Shown in pieces: positions 7,078 through 13,294 of a DNA stretch of 13,294 nt (its first letter is position 1; each line of letters opens with the position of its first letter). The stretch is from an uncultured Burkholderiales bacterium (GTDB lineage: Bacteria > Pseudomonadota > Gammaproteobacteria > Burkholderiales > Burkholderiaceae_C). The notes beneath the pieces were generated by a model. It saw nothing but the letters and a program-made list of their open reading frames with translations. It had not been told where the DNA came from and did not search any database. The stretch spans positions 1 through 13,294 of the forward strand of contig CAISQQ010000045.1 in assembly GCA_903887655.1 (NCBI GenBank), written 5' to 3'. The translations under genes and the position numbers were made by a program.

Positions 7078-7932
7078 GTGGATTTGATACTTTTTCTGAA
7101 AGCCTGCGCAATGGGCTTGGTCGAAGGACTCACCGAGTTTTTGCCCATTTCGTCGACGGGCCATTTGGTCTTGTTGGGCGCTTTGCTCGGCTTTGATGAC
7201 GAGCGTGCGAAGGTGTTTGACATTGCCATTCAATCGGGCGCGATCTTCGCGGTCGTGTTGGTGTTTTGGCAAAAAATTTCCCAAACCGTCTTGGCCTTGC
7301 CGCGCTCGCGCTTGGCTCAAGAGTTCACCTTGCATGTGGTGATCGCGTTCTTGCCCGCGGCCGTCTTCGGTCTGTTGTTGGGTCACTGGGTCAAGGACCA
7401 TTTGTTCACCCCTCAAGTTGTGGCCAGCACCTTTGTCTTGGGCGGTCTAATCATTTTGTGGGCGGAAAAACGCAGCAGCCCCAACGGCCAAGACCATCAC
7501 CCCAACGACGACGTGCGGATCTTGAACGTCGAGTCGATGACCCGCAAAGATGCGTTCAAGGTCGGCTTGGTGCAGTGCCTGGCCATGATTCCGGGCACCT
7601 CTCGCTCGGGCGCCACCATCATTGGGGGAATGTTCTTGGGGCTCAGTCGCCGCGCTGCAACGGAGTTTTCTTTTTATCTGGCCATCCCCACCTTGCTCGC
7701 TGCTGGGGGCTACAGTTTGTTCAAAGCTAGACATCTGCTCAGTGTGGCCGATGCGCCGCTTTTTTTAACCGGCTTGATCGTCTCATTTCTGAGCGCTTGG
7801 GTTTGCGTGAAGTGGCTCTTGCGCTACGTGGGCACGCACAGCTTTGTGCCCTTTGCCTATTACCGCATCGCTTTTGGCGTGTTCATCTGGGTGAGTGTGA
7901 GCTCGGGGCTCTTGAGCTGGGGCGCAGCTTAA
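7078..7932 (+). CDS. uppP: Undecaprenyl-diphosphate phosphatase (BacA/UppP)
   Basis: Integral inner-membrane phosphatase that converts undecaprenyl diphosphate to the monophosphate, recycling the lipid carrier for peptidoglycan and other envelope polymers. Its overproduction gives bacitracin resistance in other bacteria. It has 284 aa from the GTG start (E. coli 273). Both signatures are intact: EGLTEFLPISSTGHL with Glu16, Glu20, Ser25-Ser26 and His29, and PGTSRSGATI at 172-181 with Arg176, matching the catalytic Glu and Arg residues known for the family. Multiple hydrophobic helices follow the UppP pattern. A polar loop (NGQDHHPNDD) around residues 139-148 separates the two halves. The start gives MDLILFLKACAMG, the usual N-terminus. 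It is monocistronic in appearance: divergent from glnS, followed by a GC-rich hairpin and an AT-rich gap. Confidence 0.97.
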   Translation: MDLILFLKACAMGLVEGLTEFLPISSTGHLVLLGALLGFDDERAKVFDIAIQSGAIFAVVLVFWQKISQTVLALPRSRLAQEFTLHVVIAFLPAAVFGLLLGHWVKDHLFTPQVVASTFVLGGLIILWAEKRSSPNGQDHHPNDDVRILNVESMTRKDAFKVGLVQCLAMIPGTSRSGATIIGGMFLGLSRRAATEFSFYLAIPTLLAAGGYSLFKARHLLSVADAPLFLTGLIVSFLSAWVCVKWLLRYVGTHSFVPFAYYRIAFGVFIWVSVSSGLLSWGAA

Positions 7933-7948
7933 ACCGGATGGCCTGCCC

Positions 7949-7974
7949 TGAGCCCTCTGGGGTGAGGGGGCTCG
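7949..7974 (+). terminator. Strong hairpin after uppP, terminator-like but without T-run
   Basis: GAGCCCTCT (7950-7958) pairs with AGGGGGCTC (7965-7973) with one G-T wobble and a 6-nt loop, starting 17 nt after the uppP stop. GCAGC (7924-7928) and GCTGC (7974-7978) could extend the base. The next bases are A-rich, not T-rich, so it is not a canonical intrinsic terminator for the plus strand. It may protect the 3' end or assist Rho-dependent ending. Confidence 0.4.
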
Positions 7975-8040
7975 CTGCAAAAAATCCACCGTTGTTCCTC
8001 GAGCTCTGGGAGGGAAGCGGGCAACACCCAAGCCGAGCAG

Positions 8041-8110
8041 TTGATGTAATACTTAAAAATTAATTGATGGTTTAAAAATAATTCTATACAATTCATTTTT
8101 TCGCTTTCAA
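8041..8110 (+). promoter_or_regulatory. AT-rich upstream region with candidate promoter for the membrane-protein gene
   Basis: Only 13 of 70 bases are G or C (about 19%), in sharp contrast to flanking DNA. Within it TTGATG (8064-8069) and TATACA (8085-8090) form a sigma-70-like pair with a short 15-nt spacer. Poly-A/T stretches (TTTAAAAATAATT) resemble an UP element or a binding site for nucleoid proteins such as H-NS-like factors (inference). Confidence 0.45.
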
Positions 8111-8130
8111 CGCTTTGAGCTTTGAAAGCG
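8102..8130 (+). repeat. Perfect 9-bp inverted repeat in the leader of the membrane-protein gene
   Basis: CGCTTTCAA (8102-8110) and TTGAAAGCG (8122-8130) are exact reverse complements separated by 11 nt. The loop itself contains another CGCTTTGAG copy, so CGCTTT occurs twice in direct orientation as well. If transcription starts near 8097 the RNA would begin with this stem-loop, 12 nt before ATG 8143. It could equally be a regulator-binding operator. Confidence 0.55.
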
Positions 8131-8142
8131 TCTGTCCAAACC

Positions 8143-8751
8143 ATGCCCAGGTTTTTGAACAAAAAAATGAGTCCATCCCTCGAGCCTCACCCCTTTAAAA
8201 CATGGATGAGTTTGTGTTTCTTGGGGGTCACGGTGGGTTTCACTCTCTTGGGCAATCATGCACAGTACACCGTTTTACCCCCCAGTGGCGGGCTGATCAT
8301 GGGCCTCATGGTGGGCTTGGTGTTTTTGCTCATCCATGGGGTGAGTTGCCGCCAGCGTTTGGCCAGGCTGCGCGAAGAGTTCAATCACATTGAGCTCACG
8401 CCCTACTGGCTTGAGTTGATCATGGATGTGGGGGTGGTGTGCATGGGGTGCGCGGCGACATGGAGTGGCCTGTGTTTTTTCAATGCCATTCTCGAGACTG
8501 AGCCGCCCAGTGAAGAGCGGGTTGAAATTGTCAGCCAACACCCGTCACGCTCACCTCGCTTTGGCAGCGACACGGTTCACCTCGCCCATGCAGCCTTTGA
8601 CGCTCGCACCTTGTCCGTTCCCGTCTCGCGGCAAGACTGGGTGCGCCTGCCCATTGGCCAGTGCTTGGTGGTGCACATGCACAGCGGCTTTTTCCACTGG
8701 GTTTGGATCGAGCAAGAGGCATGGCGCTCCTCGGTGAGTTGTCACCAATGA
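8143..8751 (+). CDS. Unrecognised membrane protein with three predicted transmembrane segments
   Basis: I do not recognise this protein. It has 202 aa from ATG 8143. Hydrophobic stretches at about 22-39 (LCFLGVTVGFTLLG), 51-67 (LIMGLMVGLVFLLI) and 95-115 (DVGVVCMGCAATWSGLCFF) suggest three membrane helices. A basic/charged loop lies between helices 2 and 3 (CRQRLARLREEFNHIE), probably cytoplasmic. The last 85 residues are soluble. They end in a pattern (PVSRQDWVRLPIGQCLVVHMHSG, then FFHWVWIEQE) like the small beta-rich tails of some uncharacterised proteobacterial membrane proteins, an inference without a named family. Starts at TTG 8122, ATG 8143 or ATG 8167 are all possible and none has a good Shine-Dalgarno. 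Coding is supported by proteobacterial codon use, GC rise over the AT-rich leader and the membrane pattern. It is convergent with the peptidase gene. Confidence 0.75.
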   Translation: MPRFLNKKMSPSLEPHPFKTWMSLCFLGVTVGFTLLGNHAQYTVLPPSGGLIMGLMVGLVFLLIHGVSCRQRLARLREEFNHIELTPYWLELIMDVGVVCMGCAATWSGLCFFNAILETEPPSEERVEIVSQHPSRSPRFGSDTVHLAHAAFDARTLSVPVSRQDWVRLPIGQCLVVHMHSGFFHWVWIEQEAWRSSVSCHQ

Positions 8752-8842
8752 ACTGGGGTCAGTGTGGGAGATGACTCGGGCTTGGTGCCCGCATGAATGT
8801 CAACATCAAGGCAAGCCTTCAATCCACCCTCCGCGAAGAAAC

Positions 8843-8863
8843 GCTCGCCCCATTCAGGCGAGC
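8843..8863 (-). terminator. Candidate terminator of the mutS-peptidase operon
   Basis: GCTCGCC (8843-8849) and GGCGAGC (8857-8863) form a perfect 7-bp stem with a 7-nt loop, 17 nt after the stop of the minus-strand peptidase gene. On that strand the stem is followed by GTTTCTTC, a poor but T-containing tail. The 129-bp convergent gap (8752-8880) contains no gene that I can see; a smaller CGGGC/GCCCG hairpin near 8786-8800 could serve the plus-strand gene. Confidence 0.45.
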
Positions 8864-8880
8864 TCTCGGGGTCTCCAGGC

Positions 8881-9720
8881 TCAAATCAGCTTCTCAGAAG
8901 GGGTGGCAATTTTCTTCAAAGCCAATGCCGTCGAGCTCGCGCTCACGATGGGGTGCGAGGCCACTTCACCATTCCACATCGGGTCCTCAATGCCATCAAA
9001 GACCTCGCGCAGTTTGTCACCCCAAGAGGTGTGCAGCATCTTGAAGTAAGGGTTGTTTTCATCCAAGCACAGCAATTTGTGGGTTTGAAATTGATCCACC
9101 TCGTAGACCGCCAAGTCCAGTGGCAAACCCACTGAGAGATTGGACTTCAAGGTCGAGTCCATGGACACGAGCAAGCACTTGGTGGCTTCATCCAAGGGGG
9201 TGTTGGGGTTGATCACCCGGTCCAAGACGGGTTTGCCGTATTTGGACTCGCCAATTTGGAAATACGGTGTCTCAGGCGTGGCTTCGATGAAGTTACCAGC
9301 CGAATACACTTGAAACAAACGCATGCCCTCGCCCTTGATTTGCCCGCCAAAAATCAAGGAGACATTGAAGTCAACCCCCGCGGCTTTGAGCGACTCACCA
9401 TCGCGCTCGTAGACGCGTCTCACCGCTTGGCCCAGAACGCGCGTGGCGTCAAACATGCTCTTGGCGTTCCAAATGGTGATGGACTCTTCCTCGCCCGACA
9501 CCACCGAGGTGTCCTTCACGTGCTCGACTTGCAAGATCTCCCGAATGGACTGGGCAATGCTCAGGTTTCCCGCTGTGAGCAGCACCATGAAGCGGTCGTT
9601 GGCTTTTTCGTAGACGATCATCTTGCGAAACGTGCTGATTTGGTCCAGGCCAGCATTGGTTCTCGAGTCAGACAGGAACACCAAGCCGGCTTTTAATTTG
9701 ACAGCGACACAGTAAGTCAT
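8881..9720 (-). CDS. Proteasome-like peptidase of the Anbu type (COG3484)
   Basis: Predicted N-terminal-nucleophile hydrolase related to proteasome beta subunits and HslV; in the Anbu family the subunits form self-compartmentalised oligomers. It has 279 aa. The start MTYCVAVKL places Thr directly after Met, so Met removal exposes Thr1. The block GLVFLSDSRTNAGLDQISTFRKM supplies Asp17 and Lys32 (mature numbering), matching the Thr/Asp/Lys set of the superfamily. LLTAGNLSIAQ, SLIFGGQIKGEG, IGESKYGKPVLDR and LVSMDSTLKSNLSVG are Anbu-type blocks. ATG 9720 was chosen over upstream in-frame codons because it alone gives the Thr1 start. It overlaps the mutS stop as ATGA, with GAGAAAG ahead as a possible ribosome binding site. 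No ATPase partner or the usual alpha-E/transglutaminase neighbours appear in this window. The alternative label BPH is less likely from length and motifs. Confidence 0.88.
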   Translation of the reverse strand: MTYCVAVKLKAGLVFLSDSRTNAGLDQISTFRKMIVYEKANDRFMVLLTAGNLSIAQSIREILQVEHVKDTSVVSGEEESITIWNAKSMFDATRVLGQAVRRVYERDGESLKAAGVDFNVSLIFGGQIKGEGMRLFQVYSAGNFIEATPETPYFQIGESKYGKPVLDRVINPNTPLDEATKCLLVSMDSTLKSNLSVGLPLDLAVYEVDQFQTHKLLCLDENNPYFKMLHTSWGDKLREVFDGIEDPMWNGEVASHPIVSASSTALALKKIATPSEKLI

Positions 9721-12344
9721 AACAACTTTCTCAAGGAGTAAAGGGCGTCCAAAGCCTCTTTGGGGGTTAAAAGATCGGGATTCAATTCGCGCAGTTGAGC
9801 GTGCAGCTCGCTCTCGCTCAGACTCGCTTCTTCGCTGGGTGTTGGCCAACTCACGGGCGTTGCAAAGAGATCGTTTTGCACGCGCGCTTGGGTGTCACTC
9901 AGTTGAAGAGATTGTAGAAACTGTCGCGCTTGGTTGAGCACCGAGTGCGGAATACCCGCCAACTTGGCCACTTGAATGCCATAGCTTTGGCTGGCCGCAC
10001 CGGGTTGGACTTCATGGAGGAACACCACACCGCTGCTGGTCTCACTCGCTCCGAGGTGCACATTGACGGCATGGTGGTGAAGAGCGGGAAACTCGGTGAG
10101 CTCAAAATAATGGGTGGCAAAGAGGGTGAAAGACTGGCACTTGTTGTGCAAATACGCGGCAATGGCACTGGCCAAGGACAATCCGTCCGAGGTGGAGGTG
10201 CCGCGTCCGATTTCGTCCATCAGCACCAGGCTGTGGGGGCCCGCGTGGTTCAAAATCAAGGCCGCCTCGGTCATCTCCATCATGAAGGTGGACTGCGCAT
10301 TGGCCAAGTCGTCGGCGGCCCCAATGCGGGTGTGGATGGCATCAATGGGGCCGAGCACACAGGAGGCGGCCGGCACGTGTGAGCCCATGCTGGCCAACAG
10401 CACAATGAGCGCGACTTGGCGCATGTAGGTCGACTTGCCGCCCATATTGGGCCCCGTGATGATTTGCATGCGGTGCTTGGGGCCGAGTTCGGTGGAGTTG
10501 CCAATGAAGGCTTTGCCTGCGTGTTGGGCCAGTCGGGACTCGACCACCGGGTGGCGGCCTTGGCGAATCTCAATGCAGGGGTGGTTGACGAATTCGGGCT
10601 TGCACCAACCCAAGGTGTCAGACCTCTCTGCCAAGGCCAAGAGTGCATCGAGCTTGGCCAACGCATGGGCCAAGCGGCTCAAGGGCTGGACCCAGGACTG
10701 CAAGGTCTCGAGGAGTTGCTCGTAGAGCCATTTCTCGCGCGCCAAGGCACGCTCTTGTGCAGACAAAGCCTTGTCCTCAAAGGCCTTGAGCTCGGGGGTG
10801 ATGAAGCGCTCGGCGTTTTTCAAGGTCTGGCGGCGCTTGTAGTCGGCTGGAATGCGATCCAATTGGCCTTGGGTGACTTCGATGAAAAATCCATGCACCT
10901 TATTGAATTGCACCCGCAAATTGTGGATGCCAGTCCTGGCGCGCTCCTTGACTTCGAGGTCCAGCAAGAATGAATCGCAATTGTTTTGGATGTCCCTGAG
11001 CTCATCGAGCTCTGGATCAAAGCCGGATGCAAAGACACCCCCATCTCGAACCAAGGCCGCGCACTGCGGTGAAATGGCGCGCTCAATCAATTGCGCCCAT
11101 TCGGCGGGGACACGCAGTGCACGTTGGAGCGAACCTAAATAGTCCACCTGGCTCAGTGGCTCGAGCAAGGCGTGAACCTCCTCAGCACCTTGGAGTGCAC
11201 GCGCCAAAGCGACCAACTCTCTGGGGCGCACTTGTTGCAAGGCAATGCGCGCACTGATGCGCTGCACATCCGCTTGTCCTTTGAGCGCCAAGCGCAAGGT
11301 TTGAAAGTGCGGCAAACCTGCTCGGCGCTGCATCACGGCTTCGATGGAGGCCAAGCGCGCTTTGGGCTCAGCGCGCAAGATGGGCAGCTCCGTGATCCAG
11401 GCCTTGAGCTCGCGCGAACCCATGGCCGTTTGGCAGGTATCGAGCAAAGAAAATAAAGTGGGTGAATCCTCGCCTCGCAGTGTTTGCAAGAGCTCCAGAT
11501 TCTTGCGGGTATTGATCGGGACATCGATGAAGCTCTTGTCTTCCAAGACCTGCGCGTGGTTGATGTGCGAGAGCGTTTGGCCTTGGGTGTGCTCGGCATA
11601 GGCCAACAAGGCGGCGGCGGCGGCTTGGGCCTGGGGGAGGTCTTGCGCTTGGAACCCCGCCAGGGTTTGGACTTGGAGCTGCTCGCACAGTTTGCGCTCA
11701 CCCAGCGATGCGTCAAACTGCCAGTCCATTCTGGGGGTGAGCACGGCCGAGCCCTCCAAGGCTCGCCGCAGGGGCTCGGGCAAGCTCTGGGGGTGGATCA
11801 CCTCTTGGGGAGAGATGCGGTTGAGCCAAGACGACCAGTCGTCCTTGGCGCATTGGGCGAGATAGATGGTGTTTTGTGTGAGGCTCATCCACGCCAGGCC
11901 ACAGCCCTGCGGTGAGTTGGCCCTGTCGCTGGCATAAACTGACAACAAGTAGGACTCGGTTTTGTCGCTCAACAGCGCCGAGTCAGTGAGCGTGCCAGGG
12001 GTCAAGACACGAACGACTTTGCGCTCAACTGGGCCTTTGCCCGTGATCTCGCCCACTTGCTCGCAAATGGCCACCGACTCCCCTCGGTGCAGCAATTTGG
12101 CCAAATACCCTTCTGCCGAGTGATACGGCACACCCGCCATGGCGATGGGCTGGCCTGCAGTTTGGCCGCGGTGGGTGAGGGTGATGCCCAGCAAATCACT
12201 GGCTTTTTTGGCGTCGTCAAAGAAAAGCTCGTAAAAATCCCCCATGCGATAAAACACCAAGGTGCTCGGAAACTCGGCCTTGATGGCCAAGTACTGCTGC
12301 ATCATCGGGGTGTGGGTTTCAGTCTTGGTGATGGACTCGGTCAT
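9717..12344 (-). CDS. mutS: DNA mismatch repair protein MutS
   Basis: Mismatch-recognition ATPase of methyl-independent or -directed mismatch repair; it acts on newly replicated DNA with MutL. It has 875 aa from ATG 12344 (E. coli 853). Domain I has the mismatch-binding Phe-X-Glu at 37-39 in FYRMGDFYELF. The connector, lever and clamp regions follow (MGSRELKAW; KVHGFFIEVTQGQ). The ATPase domain has Walker A GPNMGGKST (Lys637), signature DDLANAQSTFMMEM, Walker B LVLMDEIGRGTS (Asp710-Glu711) and the ATHYFELTEF switch. Near the C-terminus QNDLF (823-827) fits a beta-clamp binding motif, and the terminal DALYSLRKLL resembles the MutS tetramer-forming helix. A TTG at 12356 would add four residues; neither start has a strong Shine-Dalgarno. 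It lies 71 bp after the suhB-like gene and overlaps the peptidase gene by ATGA. Confidence 0.98.
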   Translation of the reverse strand: MTESITKTETHTPMMQQYLAIKAEFPSTLVFYRMGDFYELFFDDAKKASDLLGITLTHRGQTAGQPIAMAGVPYHSAEGYLAKLLHRGESVAICEQVGEITGKGPVERKVVRVLTPGTLTDSALLSDKTESYLLSVYASDRANSPQGCGLAWMSLTQNTIYLAQCAKDDWSSWLNRISPQEVIHPQSLPEPLRRALEGSAVLTPRMDWQFDASLGERKLCEQLQVQTLAGFQAQDLPQAQAAAAALLAYAEHTQGQTLSHINHAQVLEDKSFIDVPINTRKNLELLQTLRGEDSPTLFSLLDTCQTAMGSRELKAWITELPILRAEPKARLASIEAVMQRRAGLPHFQTLRLALKGQADVQRISARIALQQVRPRELVALARALQGAEEVHALLEPLSQVDYLGSLQRALRVPAEWAQLIERAISPQCAALVRDGGVFASGFDPELDELRDIQNNCDSFLLDLEVKERARTGIHNLRVQFNKVHGFFIEVTQGQLDRIPADYKRRQTLKNAERFITPELKAFEDKALSAQERALAREKWLYEQLLETLQSWVQPLSRLAHALAKLDALLALAERSDTLGWCKPEFVNHPCIEIRQGRHPVVESRLAQHAGKAFIGNSTELGPKHRMQIITGPNMGGKSTYMRQVALIVLLASMGSHVPAASCVLGPIDAIHTRIGAADDLANAQSTFMMEMTEAALILNHAGPHSLVLMDEIGRGTSTSDGLSLASAIAAYLHNKCQSFTLFATHYFELTEFPALHHHAVNVHLGASETSSGVVFLHEVQPGAASQSYGIQVAKLAGIPHSVLNQARQFLQSLQLSDTQARVQNDLFATPVSWPTPSEEASLSESELHAQLRELNPDLLTPKEALDALYSLRKLL

Positions 12345-12415
12345 GGACAAAGGCAAGCAGGGACGTCAAGTCAGGAGCTCGATGGGAAAAAGGATGGGGT
12401 CAGGGCATTCAAGCG

Positions 12416-13294
12416 TCAACGCACATTGTTGGCGCGAGGGCGTCTGGGGGCAGGGCTCAAGCGCGGTGAGTCACCCGAGTCCGAGGGTTTGATGCTCAAG
12501 GGTGTGCCCTTGACACGTTGAAGGCGCGGGGCTGGTGTTGGCGCCATCAGCGCTTGCAGCGCTGCCTGACTCTGGTCTGTCTCAGCCTCTCCCGTGAGCC
12601 CAGGCTCACTGGGGTGCAACGCCATCTCGGCGTGACGGGCGGATGCCACTTTGGAGTAAGGTGACAAGAGGTGGGCCATTTGGGCATAAATCTTGGGGCT
12701 GGCGGCCATGCACTCTTTTTCATGAAGAAAATTGGCTTCTCCTGAGAAGTTGCCAATGAGCCCGCCGGCCTCGGTGATGAGAAGCGCGCCCGCTGCCGTG
12801 TCCCAAGGCTGCAGGCCTGACTCAAAAAAGCCATCGCTGAAACCGGCTGCCACATAGGCCAAATCGAGTGCCGCTGCACCCGGGCGCCTGAGGGCGGCGG
12901 TTTTTTGAATCATCTCGGCCATCATGAGCAAATAGGTTTGCAAATCATCGCCTTGTCGAAACGGAAACCCGGTGCTCAACAGGCAGTCTTTGAGTTGGGT
13001 GCGTTTGCTCACGCGCATGCGCCGGTCGTTCATGAAGGCGCCACGGCCCTTGGTGGCCGAGAACAAGTCGTTGCGGGTGGGGTCGTAGACCACCGCTTGT
13101 TCGATCTTTCCTCGGTACTGCATGGCAATGCTCACGCAGTAATAAGGAAAGCCGTGGATGAAATTGGTGGTGCCATCCAAGGGGTCAATGATCCAGATGA
13201 ATTCCGAGTGGGCATTGCCGTGCTCTTGACCAGACTCTTCGGCCAAGATGCCGTGGTCTGGATAGGCTCCCAAGAGCGTTTGGATGATCGCCTC
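12416..13294 (-). CDS. suhB: Inositol monophosphatase family protein, 5' truncated by window
   Basis: Mg-dependent phosphatase of the IMPase superfamily; in E. coli SuhB also works in rRNA transcription antitermination. 292 residues are visible, beginning EAIIQTLLGAYPDHGILAEESG, so roughly the first 50-60 residues lie outside the window. Metal and catalytic motifs are complete: Glu19-Glu20 in LAEESG, Asp37 and Asp40 in WIIDPLDGTTNFIHG, and Asp165 in PWDTAAGALLITEAGG. The core ends near MAHLLSPYSK. About 80 further residues follow, rich in Ala/Pro/Ser and ending basic (RRPRANNVR), well beyond the about 267-aa E. coli protein. This tail looks disordered. The TTG at 13273 is an internal Leu codon. 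It is the first visible gene of the minus-strand run with mutS. The symbol is by family similarity; a different IMPase paralogue is possible. Confidence 0.88.
   Translation of the reverse strand, partial: EAIIQTLLGAYPDHGILAEESGQEHGNAHSEFIWIIDPLDGTTNFIHGFPYYCVSIAMQYRGKIEQAVVYDPTRNDLFSATKGRGAFMNDRRMRVSKRTQLKDCLLSTGFPFRQGDDLQTYLLMMAEMIQKTAALRRPGAAALDLAYVAAGFSDGFFESGLQPWDTAAGALLITEAGGLIGNFSGEANFLHEKECMAASPKIYAQMAHLLSPYSKVASARHAEMALHPSEPGLTGEAETDQSQAALQALMAPTPAPRLQRVKGTPLSIKPSDSGDSPRLSPAPRRPRANNVR

Noticed and set aside
6849..7416. Minus-strand ORFs over the 5' part of uppP and the divergent gap
   Set aside because: They are antisense to conserved uppP sequence and read as low-complexity basic/polar protein, so they are shadows.
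7929..8162. Minus-strand ORF of 77 codons crossing the AT-rich gap
   Set aside because: Composition follows the AT-rich DNA, no family features and no ribosome binding site; it also overlaps the hairpin regions.
9721..9849. N-terminal extension of 43 residues on the Anbu-like peptidase from an upstream in-frame start
   Set aside because: It overlaps the mutS 3' end in another frame and would bury the Thr needed as N-terminal nucleophile.
1..13294. Mobile element, CRISPR, phage, toxin-antitoxin or defence island
   Set aside because: No transposase, integrase, spaced repeats, tRNA-flanked insertion or defence-family motifs were seen; gene content is conserved housekeeping apart from one orphan membrane protein.

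Overview
The window looks like ordinary core chromosome of a betaproteobacterium, most likely Burkholderiales/Comamonadaceae. Reasons: GC is moderately high (high 50s % by eye), Leu is often TTG, GlnRS carries the N-terminal insert typical of that group, and a DUF1178 gene sits next to the nuo operon. A Limnohabitans- or Rhodoferax-like lineage is a guess. There is no sign of phage, transposon, integron, CRISPR, tRNA or rRNA.

Layout. (1) 1-4183, plus strand: the end of the respiratory complex I operon, with nuoL (5'-truncated by the window), nuoM and nuoN. These are the three antiporter-like proton-pumping membrane subunits. (2) 4319-4921, plus: a small DUF1178 zinc-ribbon-like protein, separated from nuoN by an intrinsic-terminator-like hairpin. 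(3) 5007-6830, minus: glnS (glutaminyl-tRNA synthetase), convergent with the DUF1178 gene. (4) 7078-7932, plus: uppP/bacA (undecaprenyl-diphosphate phosphatase, cell-wall lipid carrier recycling), divergent from glnS. (5) 8143-8751, plus: an unrecognised protein with three predicted membrane segments, behind a very AT-rich (about 19% GC) upstream segment with a perfect 9-bp inverted repeat. (6) 8881-13294, minus: an apparent operon read as inositol-monophosphatase family gene (suhB-like, 5' end outside the window), then mutS, then an Anbu-type proteasome-like peptidase. The last two overlap by ATGA, which implies translational coupling.

How the genes work together: the left third is energy metabolism, the middle is translation and envelope housekeeping, and the right third joins DNA mismatch repair to a self-compartmentalising peptidase. 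The most interesting points are the coupling of the Anbu-like peptidase to mutS, and the orphan membrane protein with its AT-rich, hairpin-bearing leader. Two genes (DUF1178 and glnS) have a -10-like box about 6 nt before the ATG and no Shine-Dalgarno, so leaderless transcripts are possible. I found no convincing new multi-gene system. Several proteins carry lineage-type extensions: the His-rich NuoL loop, the GlnRS insert, the DUF1178 linker and the IMPase tail.
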